From Nocardioides sp. zg-1228 (lineage in GTDB: Bacteria > Actinomycetota > Actinomycetes > Propionibacteriales > Nocardioidaceae), in assembly GCF_017086465.1 (NCBI RefSeq), contig NZ_CP070961.1, positions 186,001 through 250,000 of the forward strand: a stretch of DNA of 64,000 bases. The letters run 5' to 3'. The translations under genes and the position numbers were made by a program. This document shows positions 42,545 to 50,071 of the stretch, piece after piece (position 1 is the stretch's first letter; each line of letters begins with the position of its first letter). The notes below the pieces were generated by a model. The model searched no databases. It saw only the letters and a program-made list of their open reading frames with translations, and was not told where the DNA came from.

Positions 42545-43372
42545 TCAGTGCGCGAGCAGCGCCTCGACGAACGTCCGTGCCACCGCCGGGGCGTCCACCT
42601 CCACCGCCACCGGCAGCACGCGGCCGTCACCGGCCTCGGTGAGGTGGGCGCCCACCTGCCCCATCCGTCGCGGCTCGACGCGGAACAGGTGCGGGTGGGT
42701 GAGGAGGACGAGAGCGCCGGCGTCGCCGACGAGGTGGGCGCGGCGCACGGCCAGCAGCGCGCCGGCCAGGGCCGCGGCCGGGCGGGCGGAGGACCGGAGT
42801 CGTTCGACGTCGCCCGGCGCCACCGCGACCTGCTCGAACACGTCCGCGACGTAGAGCGTCGTGGGTCGCTCGCTCACCAGGACGTGGGCGGTGGCGTCGG
42901 GGTCGTGGGCGGCGTTGAGCTCGGGCGGCTCCTCGAGCGCGAGCTCGCCCGCGACGAGCACCAGGTCGTCGGCGAGGTGGGCGAGCGAGGCCAGGTTGGT
43001 CATCGGCGCCAGGCCGGCGAGGGTGGCCGGGCCGCCGTCGGCCGCGGTGCGCAGCACGGCCACGGGGTCGGCGTACGCCGACTGGCGCGCCGACGCCAGC
43101 CGGACCCCGCCGAGCCCGTCGGGGCCGTGGTTGCTCGCGCCCTCCCGCGCCCCGGCGCCGGAGAGCGTGGTCGTGGCGCCGAGCGCCACGGGCACCTCGC
43201 GGGCGCCCGCGTGGCCCAGGACCGCCGCGGAGTTGCGGGCGGCCACCTCGGCCGGGACGTTGCCGACCACGGTGGTGACCCCGCAGAGCTCCAGGACCGG
43301 GCTGACGACGGCGTAGAGGAGCGCGAGGGCGTCGTCGATCCCGGTGTCGACGTCGAGGACGACCCGCCTCAC
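42545..43372 (-). CDS. Inosine/uridine-preferring nucleoside hydrolase
   Basis: Cleaves the N-glycosidic bond of nucleosides to base and ribose. 275 aa, slightly short of the usual 310. N-terminal metal site VVLDVDTGIDDALALLYAVV (DTGxDDA motif), TTVVGNVPAEVAARN and LAPMTNLASLAHL. The C-terminal acidic metal ligand, LNAAHDPDATAHVL, fits the NxxxDPxA motif. GTG 43372 overlaps the stop of the flavin fusion gene by four bases, so the two form an operon. Confidence 0.9.
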   Translation of the reverse strand: MRRVVLDVDTGIDDALALLYAVVSPVLELCGVTTVVGNVPAEVAARNSAAVLGHAGAREVPVALGATTTLSGAGAREGASNHGPDGLGGVRLASARQSAYADPVAVLRTAADGGPATLAGLAPMTNLASLAHLADDLVLVAGELALEEPPELNAAHDPDATAHVLVSERPTTLYVADVFEQVAVAPGDVERLRSSARPAAALAGALLAVRRAHLVGDAGALVLLTHPHLFRVEPRRMGQVGAHLTEAGDGRVLPVAVEVDAPAVARTFVEALLAH

Positions 43373-45630
43373 GCGGCCGGGCCCTCAGAGGCGAGGTCGG
43401 CGGCCGTGGCGACGGTCGGAGGGATGAAGAAGTTGTCGCGGAACAGGCCCGTGGGGTCGAACCCGGCCTTGAGCTCGCGCAGCCGGGCGAGGTGGGCCGG
43501 CGGGAAGGCCCGCTCGAGCCAGACCGGTCCGGTGCCGGTCTCGAAGCTGAGGTAGCTGCCGGACAGGTGCGGCACCAGCCGCTCCCAGGCGTCGTCGAAG
43601 CGGCCGTCGGCCCCGAACGCCGACAGCGAGAAGCCCGCGCTGCGCCCGGCGTAGGCCGTGGCGTGGCTCGGCACGTCGCTGACCGCACCTCCGACCGCAC
43701 GGAGGGAGAAGAAGTAGGACGACCCGCCGTCGAGCAGGGCGGCCACCTCCGCGGCGAGCTCGGGGGTGAGGTGGTCGGCCAGCCCCGAGTGGGTGCGCGG
43801 CTCGCCCTGGCCCTGCTGCGGCTCGTCGCTGCCGAACAGCCCCATCACCTGGTCGTAGGTCGTCAGGGCGACGTCCTGCTGCACGAGCGGCGCCACCTCG
43901 GCCACCGGCTGCAGCCGTGCGACGACGGTCTCGGGGTCGTCGGACTCGACGACGAGCATCGCCTGGGCGATCCGCTGCCCACCGCGCCGCCGGCCGAGGA
44001 CGACCTGACCGGTGACGCTGCGGTCGGCCTCCTCGATCGCGCGGCCCCACCGCTCGAGGAACGTCGCGGTGTCGCTCGCGTCGAAGGCGAGCTGGGCGAA
44101 GGCGATGGTGCCCACGCGGGCGGCGGTGAAGTCGAAGGAGGTGGCGATGCCGAAGTTGGCCCCGGCGCCGCGCACCGCCCAGAACAGGTCGGGCTCCTCC
44201 TCTGCCGTCGCCCGGACCACCCGGCCGTCGGCCAGCACCAGCTCGACGGCGGTCAGGTGGTCGATGGTGAGGCCGTGCGAGCGGGCGAACCAGCCGATGC
44301 CGCCCGCGGTCGCCAGCCCGCCGACCCCCACGCCGCCGTAGTCGCCGCTGCTGATCGCCAGGCCGTGCGGGGCCAGCGCCCGGGCGACGCCGGCCCACCG
44401 GGCGCCGGGCCCGATCCGCACCGTGCCGGCCTCCGGGTCGAGCACCTCGATGGAGTCGAGCGCGCTCACGTCGACGACGAGCCCGCCGTGGTTGAGCGAG
44501 CGGCCCGAGATCCCGTGCCCTGCGCTGAGGATGCCGAGGGGCAGGTCGCGGTGCTCGCTCGCGACGGCGACCGCCTCCTGCACCTCCGCCACGGTGCGCG
44601 GTCGCAGCACCAGGCCCGGCGCGCCGCCCCGCAGGTAGGCCGAGCGGTAGCGGGCGTAGGCCGCGTCACCCGGCTCGACGGCCCGCTCGGCCAGGGTGTC
44701 CGGGAGGTCGTCGTACGCGATGCCGGGCAGCCGCCGCGCGAGCGCCGCCGGACCGCGCACGGTCGTCCGCACCGTCGTGCCGCTGGCGCTGCGCGCCTCG
44801 GCGACCCGCTCGCGGACCTCGTCGAAGAGGCCGGCGAAGCGGCGCAGGCCGCCCTCGTCGTCGCCCGTCACGATGAAGGTGCTGACCCCGTCCTCGACGG
44901 CGAGGCTCACGAGGTCGTCGGCGCCCAGGTCGGGGCCCACGTTGAGCAGGCGGGTCACCTCGGCCGGGTCGCGGCCGGCCTTGCGGGCCGCCTCGTCGAT
45001 GGTGGCCATGCCGCGCCGGAGGTCGCCGGGCTGCAGGTAGGCCAGCGAGGGCAGCCAGCCGTCGGCGGAGCGCCCGATCAGCCGCAGCATCCGGGGCTTG
45101 AGGGCGCCGAGCCAGATCGGCACCCGGTGCGACGGCGCCGGGCCGCGCTTCGCGCCGTGGACCCGGTGGTGGGAGCCGGGGATCGCGAGCACCGAGCGGT
45201 CGCCGGTGTCCCAGACGCCACGGATGATCTCGATGGCCTCGGCCAGGGCGTCGACCGCCTCGCCGGGGGTGAGCCGGGTGCCGCCGTAGGCCTCGATCGC
45301 GTCCCAGAACCCGCCGGCGCCCAGCCCGAGCGCCACCCGGCCGCCGCTGAGCAGGTCGAGGCTGGCCACCGACTTGGCGAGCACCGCCGGCTGCCGCAGC
45401 GGCAGGTTGAGCACGTTGCCCGAGAGGTGGATCCGCTCGGTGCGAGCCGCCGCGTACGACATCAGGGTCCACGTGTCGAGGAACGACGGCTGGTAGGGGT
45501 GGTCCTGGAAGGTCGCGAGGTCGTAGCCGAGGTCCTCGCTGACCAGCGTGAGGTCGACGGGTCGTTGCGGCGTCGCGGCCGTGGGGGTCAGGAAGGTGCC
45601 GAAGCGAAGGGGGTGGCCGTAGTCGGGCAT
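43369..45630 (-). CDS. Fusion of LLM-class flavin monooxygenase and FAD-linked oxidase
   Basis: 753 aa. Residues about 1-300 are a bacterial luciferase-like (F420 or FMN) oxidoreductase (RFGTFLTPTAATPQ; ASLDLLSGGRVALGLGAGG; GADGWLP-like RSADGWLPSLAY). Residues about 310-753 are a PCMH/berberine-type FAD oxidase (LVLRPRTVAEVQEAV; AGHGISGRSLNHGG with the His that may carry FAD; LATAGGIGWFARSHGLTIDHL; C-terminal LFRDNFFIPP). No stop or low-complexity break separates them. Operon with the nucleoside hydrolase, divergent from hxlR. Substrate unknown. Confidence 0.88.
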   Translation of the reverse strand: MPDYGHPLRFGTFLTPTAATPQRPVDLTLVSEDLGYDLATFQDHPYQPSFLDTWTLMSYAAARTERIHLSGNVLNLPLRQPAVLAKSVASLDLLSGGRVALGLGAGGFWDAIEAYGGTRLTPGEAVDALAEAIEIIRGVWDTGDRSVLAIPGSHHRVHGAKRGPAPSHRVPIWLGALKPRMLRLIGRSADGWLPSLAYLQPGDLRRGMATIDEAARKAGRDPAEVTRLLNVGPDLGADDLVSLAVEDGVSTFIVTGDDEGGLRRFAGLFDEVRERVAEARSASGTTVRTTVRGPAALARRLPGIAYDDLPDTLAERAVEPGDAAYARYRSAYLRGGAPGLVLRPRTVAEVQEAVAVASEHRDLPLGILSAGHGISGRSLNHGGLVVDVSALDSIEVLDPEAGTVRIGPGARWAGVARALAPHGLAISSGDYGGVGVGGLATAGGIGWFARSHGLTIDHLTAVELVLADGRVVRATAEEEPDLFWAVRGAGANFGIATSFDFTAARVGTIAFAQLAFDASDTATFLERWGRAIEEADRSVTGQVVLGRRRGGQRIAQAMLVVESDDPETVVARLQPVAEVAPLVQQDVALTTYDQVMGLFGSDEPQQGQGEPRTHSGLADHLTPELAAEVAALLDGGSSYFFSLRAVGGAVSDVPSHATAYAGRSAGFSLSAFGADGRFDDAWERLVPHLSGSYLSFETGTGPVWLERAFPPAHLARLRELKAGFDPTGLFRDNFFIPPTVATAADLASEGPAA

Positions 45631-45671
45631 GCCCCAAGGATCCGTCCTCGACGCCACCGGGACAACCTGGG

Positions 45672-45693
45672 GTAAGCGGGTTACGATGGGTAA
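45672..45693 (+). promoter_or_regulatory. Three alternating GTAA/TTAC half-sites at the hxlR start
   Basis: GTAA (45672), TTAC (45681), GTAA (45690), each 9 bases from the next, so adjacent pairs are inverted repeats with 5-base gaps. They overlap the -10 TACGAT (45682-45687) and touch the hxlR start. Likely an autoregulatory operator that may also control the divergent flavin fusion gene. Confidence 0.6.
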
Positions 45694-46053
45694 GTGACCC
45701 GGACCCTCGCCCCCCGCGACCTGATCGACGACGCCACCTGCCGCGAGGCGACCCCGATCCTGGAGTTCGTCGGGCGCCGCTGGACCGGAGCGATCATGCT
45801 CGCCCTCGGTCGCGGTGCGACCCGGTTCGGCGAGATCGAGGCCGCGGTCGACGGGCTCTCCGCCCGCCTCCTCACCGCCCGCCTGCGCGAGCTCGAGGCC
45901 CACGACCTCGTCGAGCGCGAGGTCGTGCCGTCGACCCCCGTCCAGGTGCGCTACCGGCTCACCCCGCGCGGACGCGACCTGCTCGCCGCCCTCCAGCCGC
46001 TGATGGCCTACCAGCTCCGCTGGGGGCACCAGGAGTCCCGCACGACGGGGTGA
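45694..46053 (+). CDS. HxlR-family regulator
   Basis: 119 aa winged-helix regulator. CREATPILEFVGRRWTGAIML and GRGATRFGEIEAAVDGLSARLLTARLRELEAHDLVERE are the HxlR signature (a conserved N-terminal Cys, often redox or electrophile-sensing). GTG 45694 is 6 bases after TACGAT. Divergent from the LLM-FAD fusion gene, which is its probable target. Confidence 0.92.
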   Translation: MTRTLAPRDLIDDATCREATPILEFVGRRWTGAIMLALGRGATRFGEIEAAVDGLSARLLTARLRELEAHDLVEREVVPSTPVQVRYRLTPRGRDLLAALQPLMAYQLRWGHQESRTTG

Positions 46054-46070
46054 GCGGCGCCCGGGGGCAG

Positions 46071-46637
46071 CTAGACGAGGAGCCCCAGCAGTCCCAGCGG
46101 CTCGGCCATCTCGGCCTCCTCGTAGGCGAAGTGCGACTCGAGGTCGGTCCGGAGGTCGGTGACCGCGGCGAGCAGCTCCTCGACCCGGGCCGGGTCGGAC
46201 GCGACGGCCACGGCCAGGTCGTCGACCCGTTCGAGGTGGGCGTGGACGACCAGGTGCTCCTCGCCCAGCCGCACGGCGACGGGGCGGTACCTCTCCAGGG
46301 TCGCGACGGCGGGGAACAGGCTCTGGTCCTCGATCGAGTGGTGCATCGTCAGGAAGCGGCAGACCTGCCCGCACATCCCGGCGACCTGCTGGGCGGTCAG
46401 TGCCGGCGCGAGGCCGTGGACCCCTGCGCGCACCGCCGCGAGGTCCCCCGCTCCGATCTGGCCCGCCCCGTCGCCCGCCCCGTCCCGTACGCCCTCCACG
46501 GCGCGGCTCAGGGCTGCCAGCTGGGCGCGGAAGTGGTCGTGGACCATCCGCAGGTGGTCACCGCCCGCCCGCTGCTGGGGCGTCAGCTCGACCGAGCCCG
46601 CCACGCGCGGACGGGACTCGTCGTCGATGGGCGGCAC
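46071..46637 (-). CDS. Hemerythrin-like HHE-domain protein
   Basis: 188 aa. Metal ligand pattern spread over a four-helix bundle: MVHDHFRAQL, MHHSIEDQSLFPAV, GEEHLVVHAHLERV and LESHFAYEEAEM. Probable di-iron protein for oxygen or nitric oxide sensing or storage. GTG 46637 lies 6 bases after TAGGAT (46649-46644), a leaderless layout. Confidence 0.88.
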   Translation of the reverse strand: MPPIDDESRPRVAGSVELTPQQRAGGDHLRMVHDHFRAQLAALSRAVEGVRDGAGDGAGQIGAGDLAAVRAGVHGLAPALTAQQVAGMCGQVCRFLTMHHSIEDQSLFPAVATLERYRPVAVRLGEEHLVVHAHLERVDDLAVAVASDPARVEELLAAVTDLRTDLESHFAYEEAEMAEPLGLLGLLV

Positions 46638-46657
46638 CCGTCGATCCTAGGCGCAGC

Positions 46658-47482
46658 TCAGCGCGGGTCGGGCAGGTCGAACACCCGGCGGGCCGTCGTG
46701 CTGAGGAACGCCGCGACCACGTCGTCGCCCCACCCGAGGTGGGGCAGTCCCTCCAGCGCGCGAGCAGCGCTCAGCATGGGGTGGTTGGTGCCGAACATGA
46801 CGCGCCCGCGGCCCACTCCCGCCGCCAGGTCGACGAAGGCGGTCGGCAGGCGATGGACGGCGTACGCGGACGAGTCGACGTAGAAGTTGGGGAACTTGAG
46901 GACCAGCGACGTCACCTCGTCGAGCCACGGGAAGCCCACGTGACCACCGACGACCACGAGCTCGGGGAAGTCGAGCAGCACGCGCTCGAGGTGGGGGATG
47001 GGGCGTCCGGTCTCCGAGGACCTGAGCGGCCCGGTGTGGCCGATCTGGGTGCAGAAGGGCAGGCCCGTCTCGACGCATGCTGCATGGACGGGGTAGTAGA
47101 GCCGGTCGTCCGGTGGCAGGTCCCAGAGCCACGGGACCACCCGCACCCCCACGACCGCGTCGTCGCTCGCCAGCTCCCGGATGGTGCTCACCGCATCGGA
47201 GGGCCGGTGCAGGTCGACGCTGATGAGGGCGCGGAACCGGTCCGGCCGCGTGCTCACCGCATCGAGCACCTCGTCGTTGCTGATCAGCGCACCGGTCGGG
47301 CCGTGCCAGGCGGACAGGAGCGCGATGTCGACGTCGGCCTCGTCCATGGTCGCGACCGTCCGCTCCACCGGGACGACGATGTCGCGGCTGTCCTGGCGCG
47401 TCCAGCGGAGCAGGCTCGCCATCCACGGCTGCTCGGCCATGCGCGGTGTGACCTGCTGTGCCCATACGTCGACTGCTCCCAC
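46658..47482 (-). CDS. Amidohydrolase (TIM-barrel metal hydrolase)
   Basis: 274 aa from GTG 47482, preceded by GAGGAGGA. Amidohydrolase_2 pattern: DVWAQQV near the start in place of the usual HxH, RVVPWLWDLP, CTQIGHTGP, VVGGHVGFPWLDEV, YVDSSAYAV and MFGTNHPML (C-terminal metal residue region). Several metal ligands look substituted (no HxH), so activity may be decarboxylase-like or altered. The upstream region carries two TetR-type palindromes shared with the divergent DUF2867 gene. Confidence 0.8.
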   Translation of the reverse strand: MGAVDVWAQQVTPRMAEQPWMASLLRWTRQDSRDIVVPVERTVATMDEADVDIALLSAWHGPTGALISNDEVLDAVSTRPDRFRALISVDLHRPSDAVSTIRELASDDAVVGVRVVPWLWDLPPDDRLYYPVHAACVETGLPFCTQIGHTGPLRSSETGRPIPHLERVLLDFPELVVVGGHVGFPWLDEVTSLVLKFPNFYVDSSAYAVHRLPTAFVDLAAGVGRGRVMFGTNHPMLSAARALEGLPHLGWGDDVVAAFLSTTARRVFDLPDPR

Positions 47483-47530
47483 CGGGTCCTCCTCGGACGA
47501 CTCGCCGCGGCCTGCGCTCGACCCGCGGAC

Positions 47531-47568
47531 GTACCATATGGTACATACGTGGTTGTACCATGTGGTAC
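47531..47568. promoter_or_regulatory. Tandem palindromic operators, first divergent promoter
   Basis: GTACCATATGGTAC (47531-47544, perfect 14-bp palindrome) and GTACCATGTGGTAC (47555-47568, one mismatch), 24 bases centre to centre, between the amidohydrolase and DUF2867 genes. A third perfect copy is at 49222. All flank a TetR gene, their likely repressor. Confidence 0.75.
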
Positions 47569-47614
47569 GCATCCGTGTCCCGCCGCAGGGCACCCGACGA
47601 ACGGAGAGCACCTC

Positions 47615-48205
47615 ATGAGACTGCCGCGACAGGCCCATGTCGACCAGCCGTGGCGCATCCACGACGCCACCCGGGACTTCACCCTGGAGGACGTCTGGGC
47701 CATCGAGACCAACGGGGCCGGCGACGAGTTCGGCTCCCTCGTCGCGGCCTTCGTCGAGGACGACTTCCCCGCCAGTGCGCCGCGCATCGTCCAGGTGCTC
47801 TGGGCTGCCCGCTGGCGGATCGGCCAGCTCCTCGGGTGGGACCGGCCGGAGTCGGGGCTCGGCGACCGGGTGGCATCGCTGCGCGGCCGCCTGCCCGCCG
47901 ACCTCGTCCGGGCACCGCGCAGCGACCTCCCGGGCGTACCGTTCGTGACGCTCTACGAGACCGGGGACGAGTGGGCCGCCGAGATGGCCAACCGCACCGT
48001 CCACACGGTGATGCACCTCGGCTGGGTGGCGGACGGCCGCGGCGGTCATCGCGGCCAGATGGCGGTCCTCGTGCGTCCCAACGGCCGCCTCGGGCGCGCC
48101 TACATGGCGCTCATCAGGCCGTTGCGTCACCGGGTCGTCTACCCCGCACTCCTCAACGGGATCGAGAGGCGGTGGCGCGAGTCGCGGACCGAGCCGGCGT
48201 CGTGA
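47615..48205 (+). CDS. DUF2867-family protein
   Basis: 196 aa from ATG 47615. Family-like segments: DFTLEDVWAIETNGAGDEFGSLVAAF, DLPGVPFVTLYETGDEWAAEMANRTVHTVMHLGWV and MAVLVRPNGRLGRAYMALIRPLRHRVVYPAL. The fold is SRPBCC-like; function unknown. RBS AGAGC/GGAG at 47603-47608. First gene after the two palindromes, with the TetR gene 44 bases downstream, so both may be co-transcribed. Confidence 0.85.
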   Translation: MRLPRQAHVDQPWRIHDATRDFTLEDVWAIETNGAGDEFGSLVAAFVEDDFPASAPRIVQVLWAARWRIGQLLGWDRPESGLGDRVASLRGRLPADLVRAPRSDLPGVPFVTLYETGDEWAAEMANRTVHTVMHLGWVADGRGGHRGQMAVLVRPNGRLGRAYMALIRPLRHRVVYPALLNGIERRWRESRTEPAS

Positions 48206-48249
48206 CCGGCTCAACGTCCGGAGCCGCGCCGTCGTCTAGGGTTGCGGGT

Positions 48250-48864
48250 GTGTCGGAGCGGAGCAGTGGGGACTCTGCGGGGCCCACCGACCCGCGGCGT
48301 CGGCTGCTCGACGCCACGATCGAGCTCATGGCCCGCGAGGGGAGCGGGGGTTGGACGCTGAGGCGTCTGGCCGAAGAGGTCGGCACCAGCCACCGGATGC
48401 TCATCTACCACTTCGGTTCGTTCGACGGCCTGCTCGTGGCGGTCGTCGAGGAGGTCGAACGCCTCCAGCGTGAGCGGCGGGTCGAGCTCGCCTCCATCCA
48501 CCCGGACCCCATCGCCGCCGCACGCGCGATGTGGCGCTCGCTGTCGAGCCCCTCGGTCGCCCCGCACGAGAGGTTGTTCTTCCAGCTCTACGCCGCCGGC
48601 CTGCAGGGGTCCGGCGCGGCGGCAGAGCTGCCCAAGAGCTCCGTCGAGGAGTGGATGGAGCCCCTGACCGGCATGTTCGCCGCCGCGACCGGGGACGCGG
48701 AGCACGCGCCGGTCGACGCGCGTCTCGGCATCGCGGTGGTCCGCGGACTGCTGCTGGACCTGCTCGCCACCGGCGACACGGAGGCGGTGGCGAGGGCGCA
48801 CGAGCGCTACCTCGACTTCTACGCCGCCCTGCTCCGTGACAAGGCTCAGGCGAACGAGGCGTAG
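48250..48864 (+). CDS. TetR-family regulator of the surrounding cluster
   Basis: 204 aa. Helix-turn-helix LLDATIELMAREGSGGWTLRRLAEEVGTSHRMLIYHFGSFDGLL (residues about 20-63) and a C-terminal ligand domain (HERLFFQLYAAGLQG). Start GTG 48250 is favoured by TAGGGT (48237-48242) 7 bases upstream; GTG 48202, overlapping the DUF2867 stop, is the other option. The 3' end overlaps the convergent DoxX gene by 19 bases. Likely binder of the three GTACCATATGGTAC sites. Confidence 0.9.
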   Translation: MSERSSGDSAGPTDPRRRLLDATIELMAREGSGGWTLRRLAEEVGTSHRMLIYHFGSFDGLLVAVVEEVERLQRERRVELASIHPDPIAAARAMWRSLSSPSVAPHERLFFQLYAAGLQGSGAAAELPKSSVEEWMEPLTGMFAAATGDAEHAPVDARLGIAVVRGLLLDLLATGDTEAVARAHERYLDFYAALLRDKAQANEA

Positions 48865-49196
48865 AGCACCCCGAGGCACACGGCGAGCATCCCCGTCGCG
48901 TTGACGAAGAGGTTGCGGCCGAGGTCCCGCGCCCTGAGGTGGGCGCCGATGGCGAGGACGAAGTACGCGACCAGGCCGGCCGTGGCCGCCGCTGCCAGAT
49001 AGGGCACGACAAGGCCCACCAGCAGTCCCGCGGCCGCGGCGAGCTTGACCACCGGGAAGACCCAGCGCCAGCGCGTCGGGAACCCGACGTCGTCGAAGCA
49101 CGCGGCGATGAACGCGACCGGCTTGACGCACAGCAGGCCGTCGACCACCTGGAGTGCCGCCAGGGCGATGACGGGCCAGGAGGGATCTGGATACAT
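48846..49196 (-). CDS. DoxX-like membrane protein
   Basis: 116 aa with four hydrophobic helices (IALAALQVVDGLLCVKPVAF; FPVVKLAAAAGLLVGLVV; LAAAATAGLVAYFVLAIGAHL; ATGMLAVCLGVLYAS). The pattern FPVVKLAAAAGLLVGL and AIGAHLRARD is DoxX. ATG 49196 chosen. Divergent from the SRPBCC gene across the third palindrome, so probably in the same TetR regulon. Confidence 0.85.
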   Translation of the reverse strand: MYPDPSWPVIALAALQVVDGLLCVKPVAFIAACFDDVGFPTRWRWVFPVVKLAAAAGLLVGLVVPYLAAAATAGLVAYFVLAIGAHLRARDLGRNLFVNATGMLAVCLGVLYASFA

Positions 49197-49221
49197 GGGA
49201 GGCACCTTCGACGAGGACGAT

Positions 49222-49235
49222 GTACCATATGGTAC
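49222..49235. promoter_or_regulatory. Palindromic operator, second divergent promoter
   Basis: GTACCATATGGTAC, identical to the copy at 47531, between the doxX-like and SRPBCC genes. Confidence 0.72.
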
Positions 49236-49276
49236 ACACCGCGATCGCGGAGTCCAGGAAGGGACGGTGGGTGCCA

Positions 49277-49729
49277 ATGGCCACGGAGTGCAGCAGGAGA
49301 GTCGTGATCGACGCACCGAGCGACGACGTCTGGCGGGTGCTGGCCGACGTCGAGCGGATGCCGGAGTGGACCGCGTCCATGACGAGCGCGCGGATCGTCG
49401 AGGGGACCGCCACCGGGGCGGGGGTGGGGCTCGGCCTCGCGGTCGAGATCGAGCAACCGCGCATGCCCGCGATGGTGTGGACCGTGGATGAGCTCACCCC
49501 GGGACGACACTTCCGATGGGTCGCGACGAAGTCCGGCGTCACCACCTACGGCGACCACTGGGTCGAGCCGATCGACGACGGGTCGCGGACCGCTGTGCGC
49601 CTCGGCATCCGCCACACCGGTCCGCTGGCGTCCCTGGTCGGAGCGCTGACCCTGCGGAGGACCGCGAGGTACGTCGACCTGGAGGCGGAAGGCCTGAAGG
49701 CGCGGTGTGAGGCGGTGGCCGAGCGCTGA
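49277..49729 (+). CDS. SRPBCC-fold polyketide cyclase-like protein
   Basis: 150 aa from ATG 49277. SRPBCC (START-like) fold: RRVVIDAPSDDVWRVLADVERMPEWTASMTSARIVEG at the N-terminus, TGAGVGLGLAVEIEQPRMPAMVWTVDELTPGRHFRWV in the middle. Hydrophobic ligand-binding or stress-type protein of unknown substrate. GTG 49271 is an alternative start. Belongs to the palindrome-controlled cluster. Confidence 0.86.
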   Translation: MATECSRRVVIDAPSDDVWRVLADVERMPEWTASMTSARIVEGTATGAGVGLGLAVEIEQPRMPAMVWTVDELTPGRHFRWVATKSGVTTYGDHWVEPIDDGSRTAVRLGIRHTGPLASLVGALTLRRTARYVDLEAEGLKARCEAVAER

Positions 49730-49780
49730 CCTGGCGCCCAGGGCGAGCCGGTGCGGGTCTGCCCTCGTGCCAACAGACGA

Positions 49781-49816
49781 TCGCCCCTGTCCCGCGTCTC
49801 CGCAGGTCAGGGGCGA
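49781..49816 (-). terminator. Hairpin after tRNA-Arg
   Basis: 9-bp stem TCGCCCCTG/CAGGGGCGA (49781-49789 and 49808-49816), 18-base loop, located 12 bases beyond the tRNA 3' end on the minus strand and shared with the convergent SRPBCC gene. Confidence 0.5.
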
Positions 49817-49827
49817 TCCGGGTCTTG

Positions 49828-49900
49828 CGCGCCTGTAGGGATTCGAACCCCAAACCTTCTGATCCGTAGTCAGATGCTCTATCCGTTGAGCTACAGGCGC
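49828..49900 (-). tRNA. tRNA-Arg (ACG)
   Basis: 73-nt cloverleaf: 7-bp acceptor GCGCCTG/CAGGCGC, anticodon stem TCTGA/TCAGA with loop CTACGGA, giving anticodon ACG (read as ICG after editing), and a normal T arm with TTCGAAT. Discriminator G, CCA not encoded. Confidence 0.96.
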
Positions 49901-50071
49901 CCGTCTGCGCGAACCGGCGGGCTCGCGACGACTGGTCGAGGATAGCCGACGCAGTCCGAAGCGGCGAAATCAGCACCCCCGGGAGGACGGATCGGGCGAG
50001 GCGGCGGTGCCCTAGGGTGCCAAGCAACCCGCATCGCGGCGACGCACCGCCGCACGACGAGAGGGAGCGCC

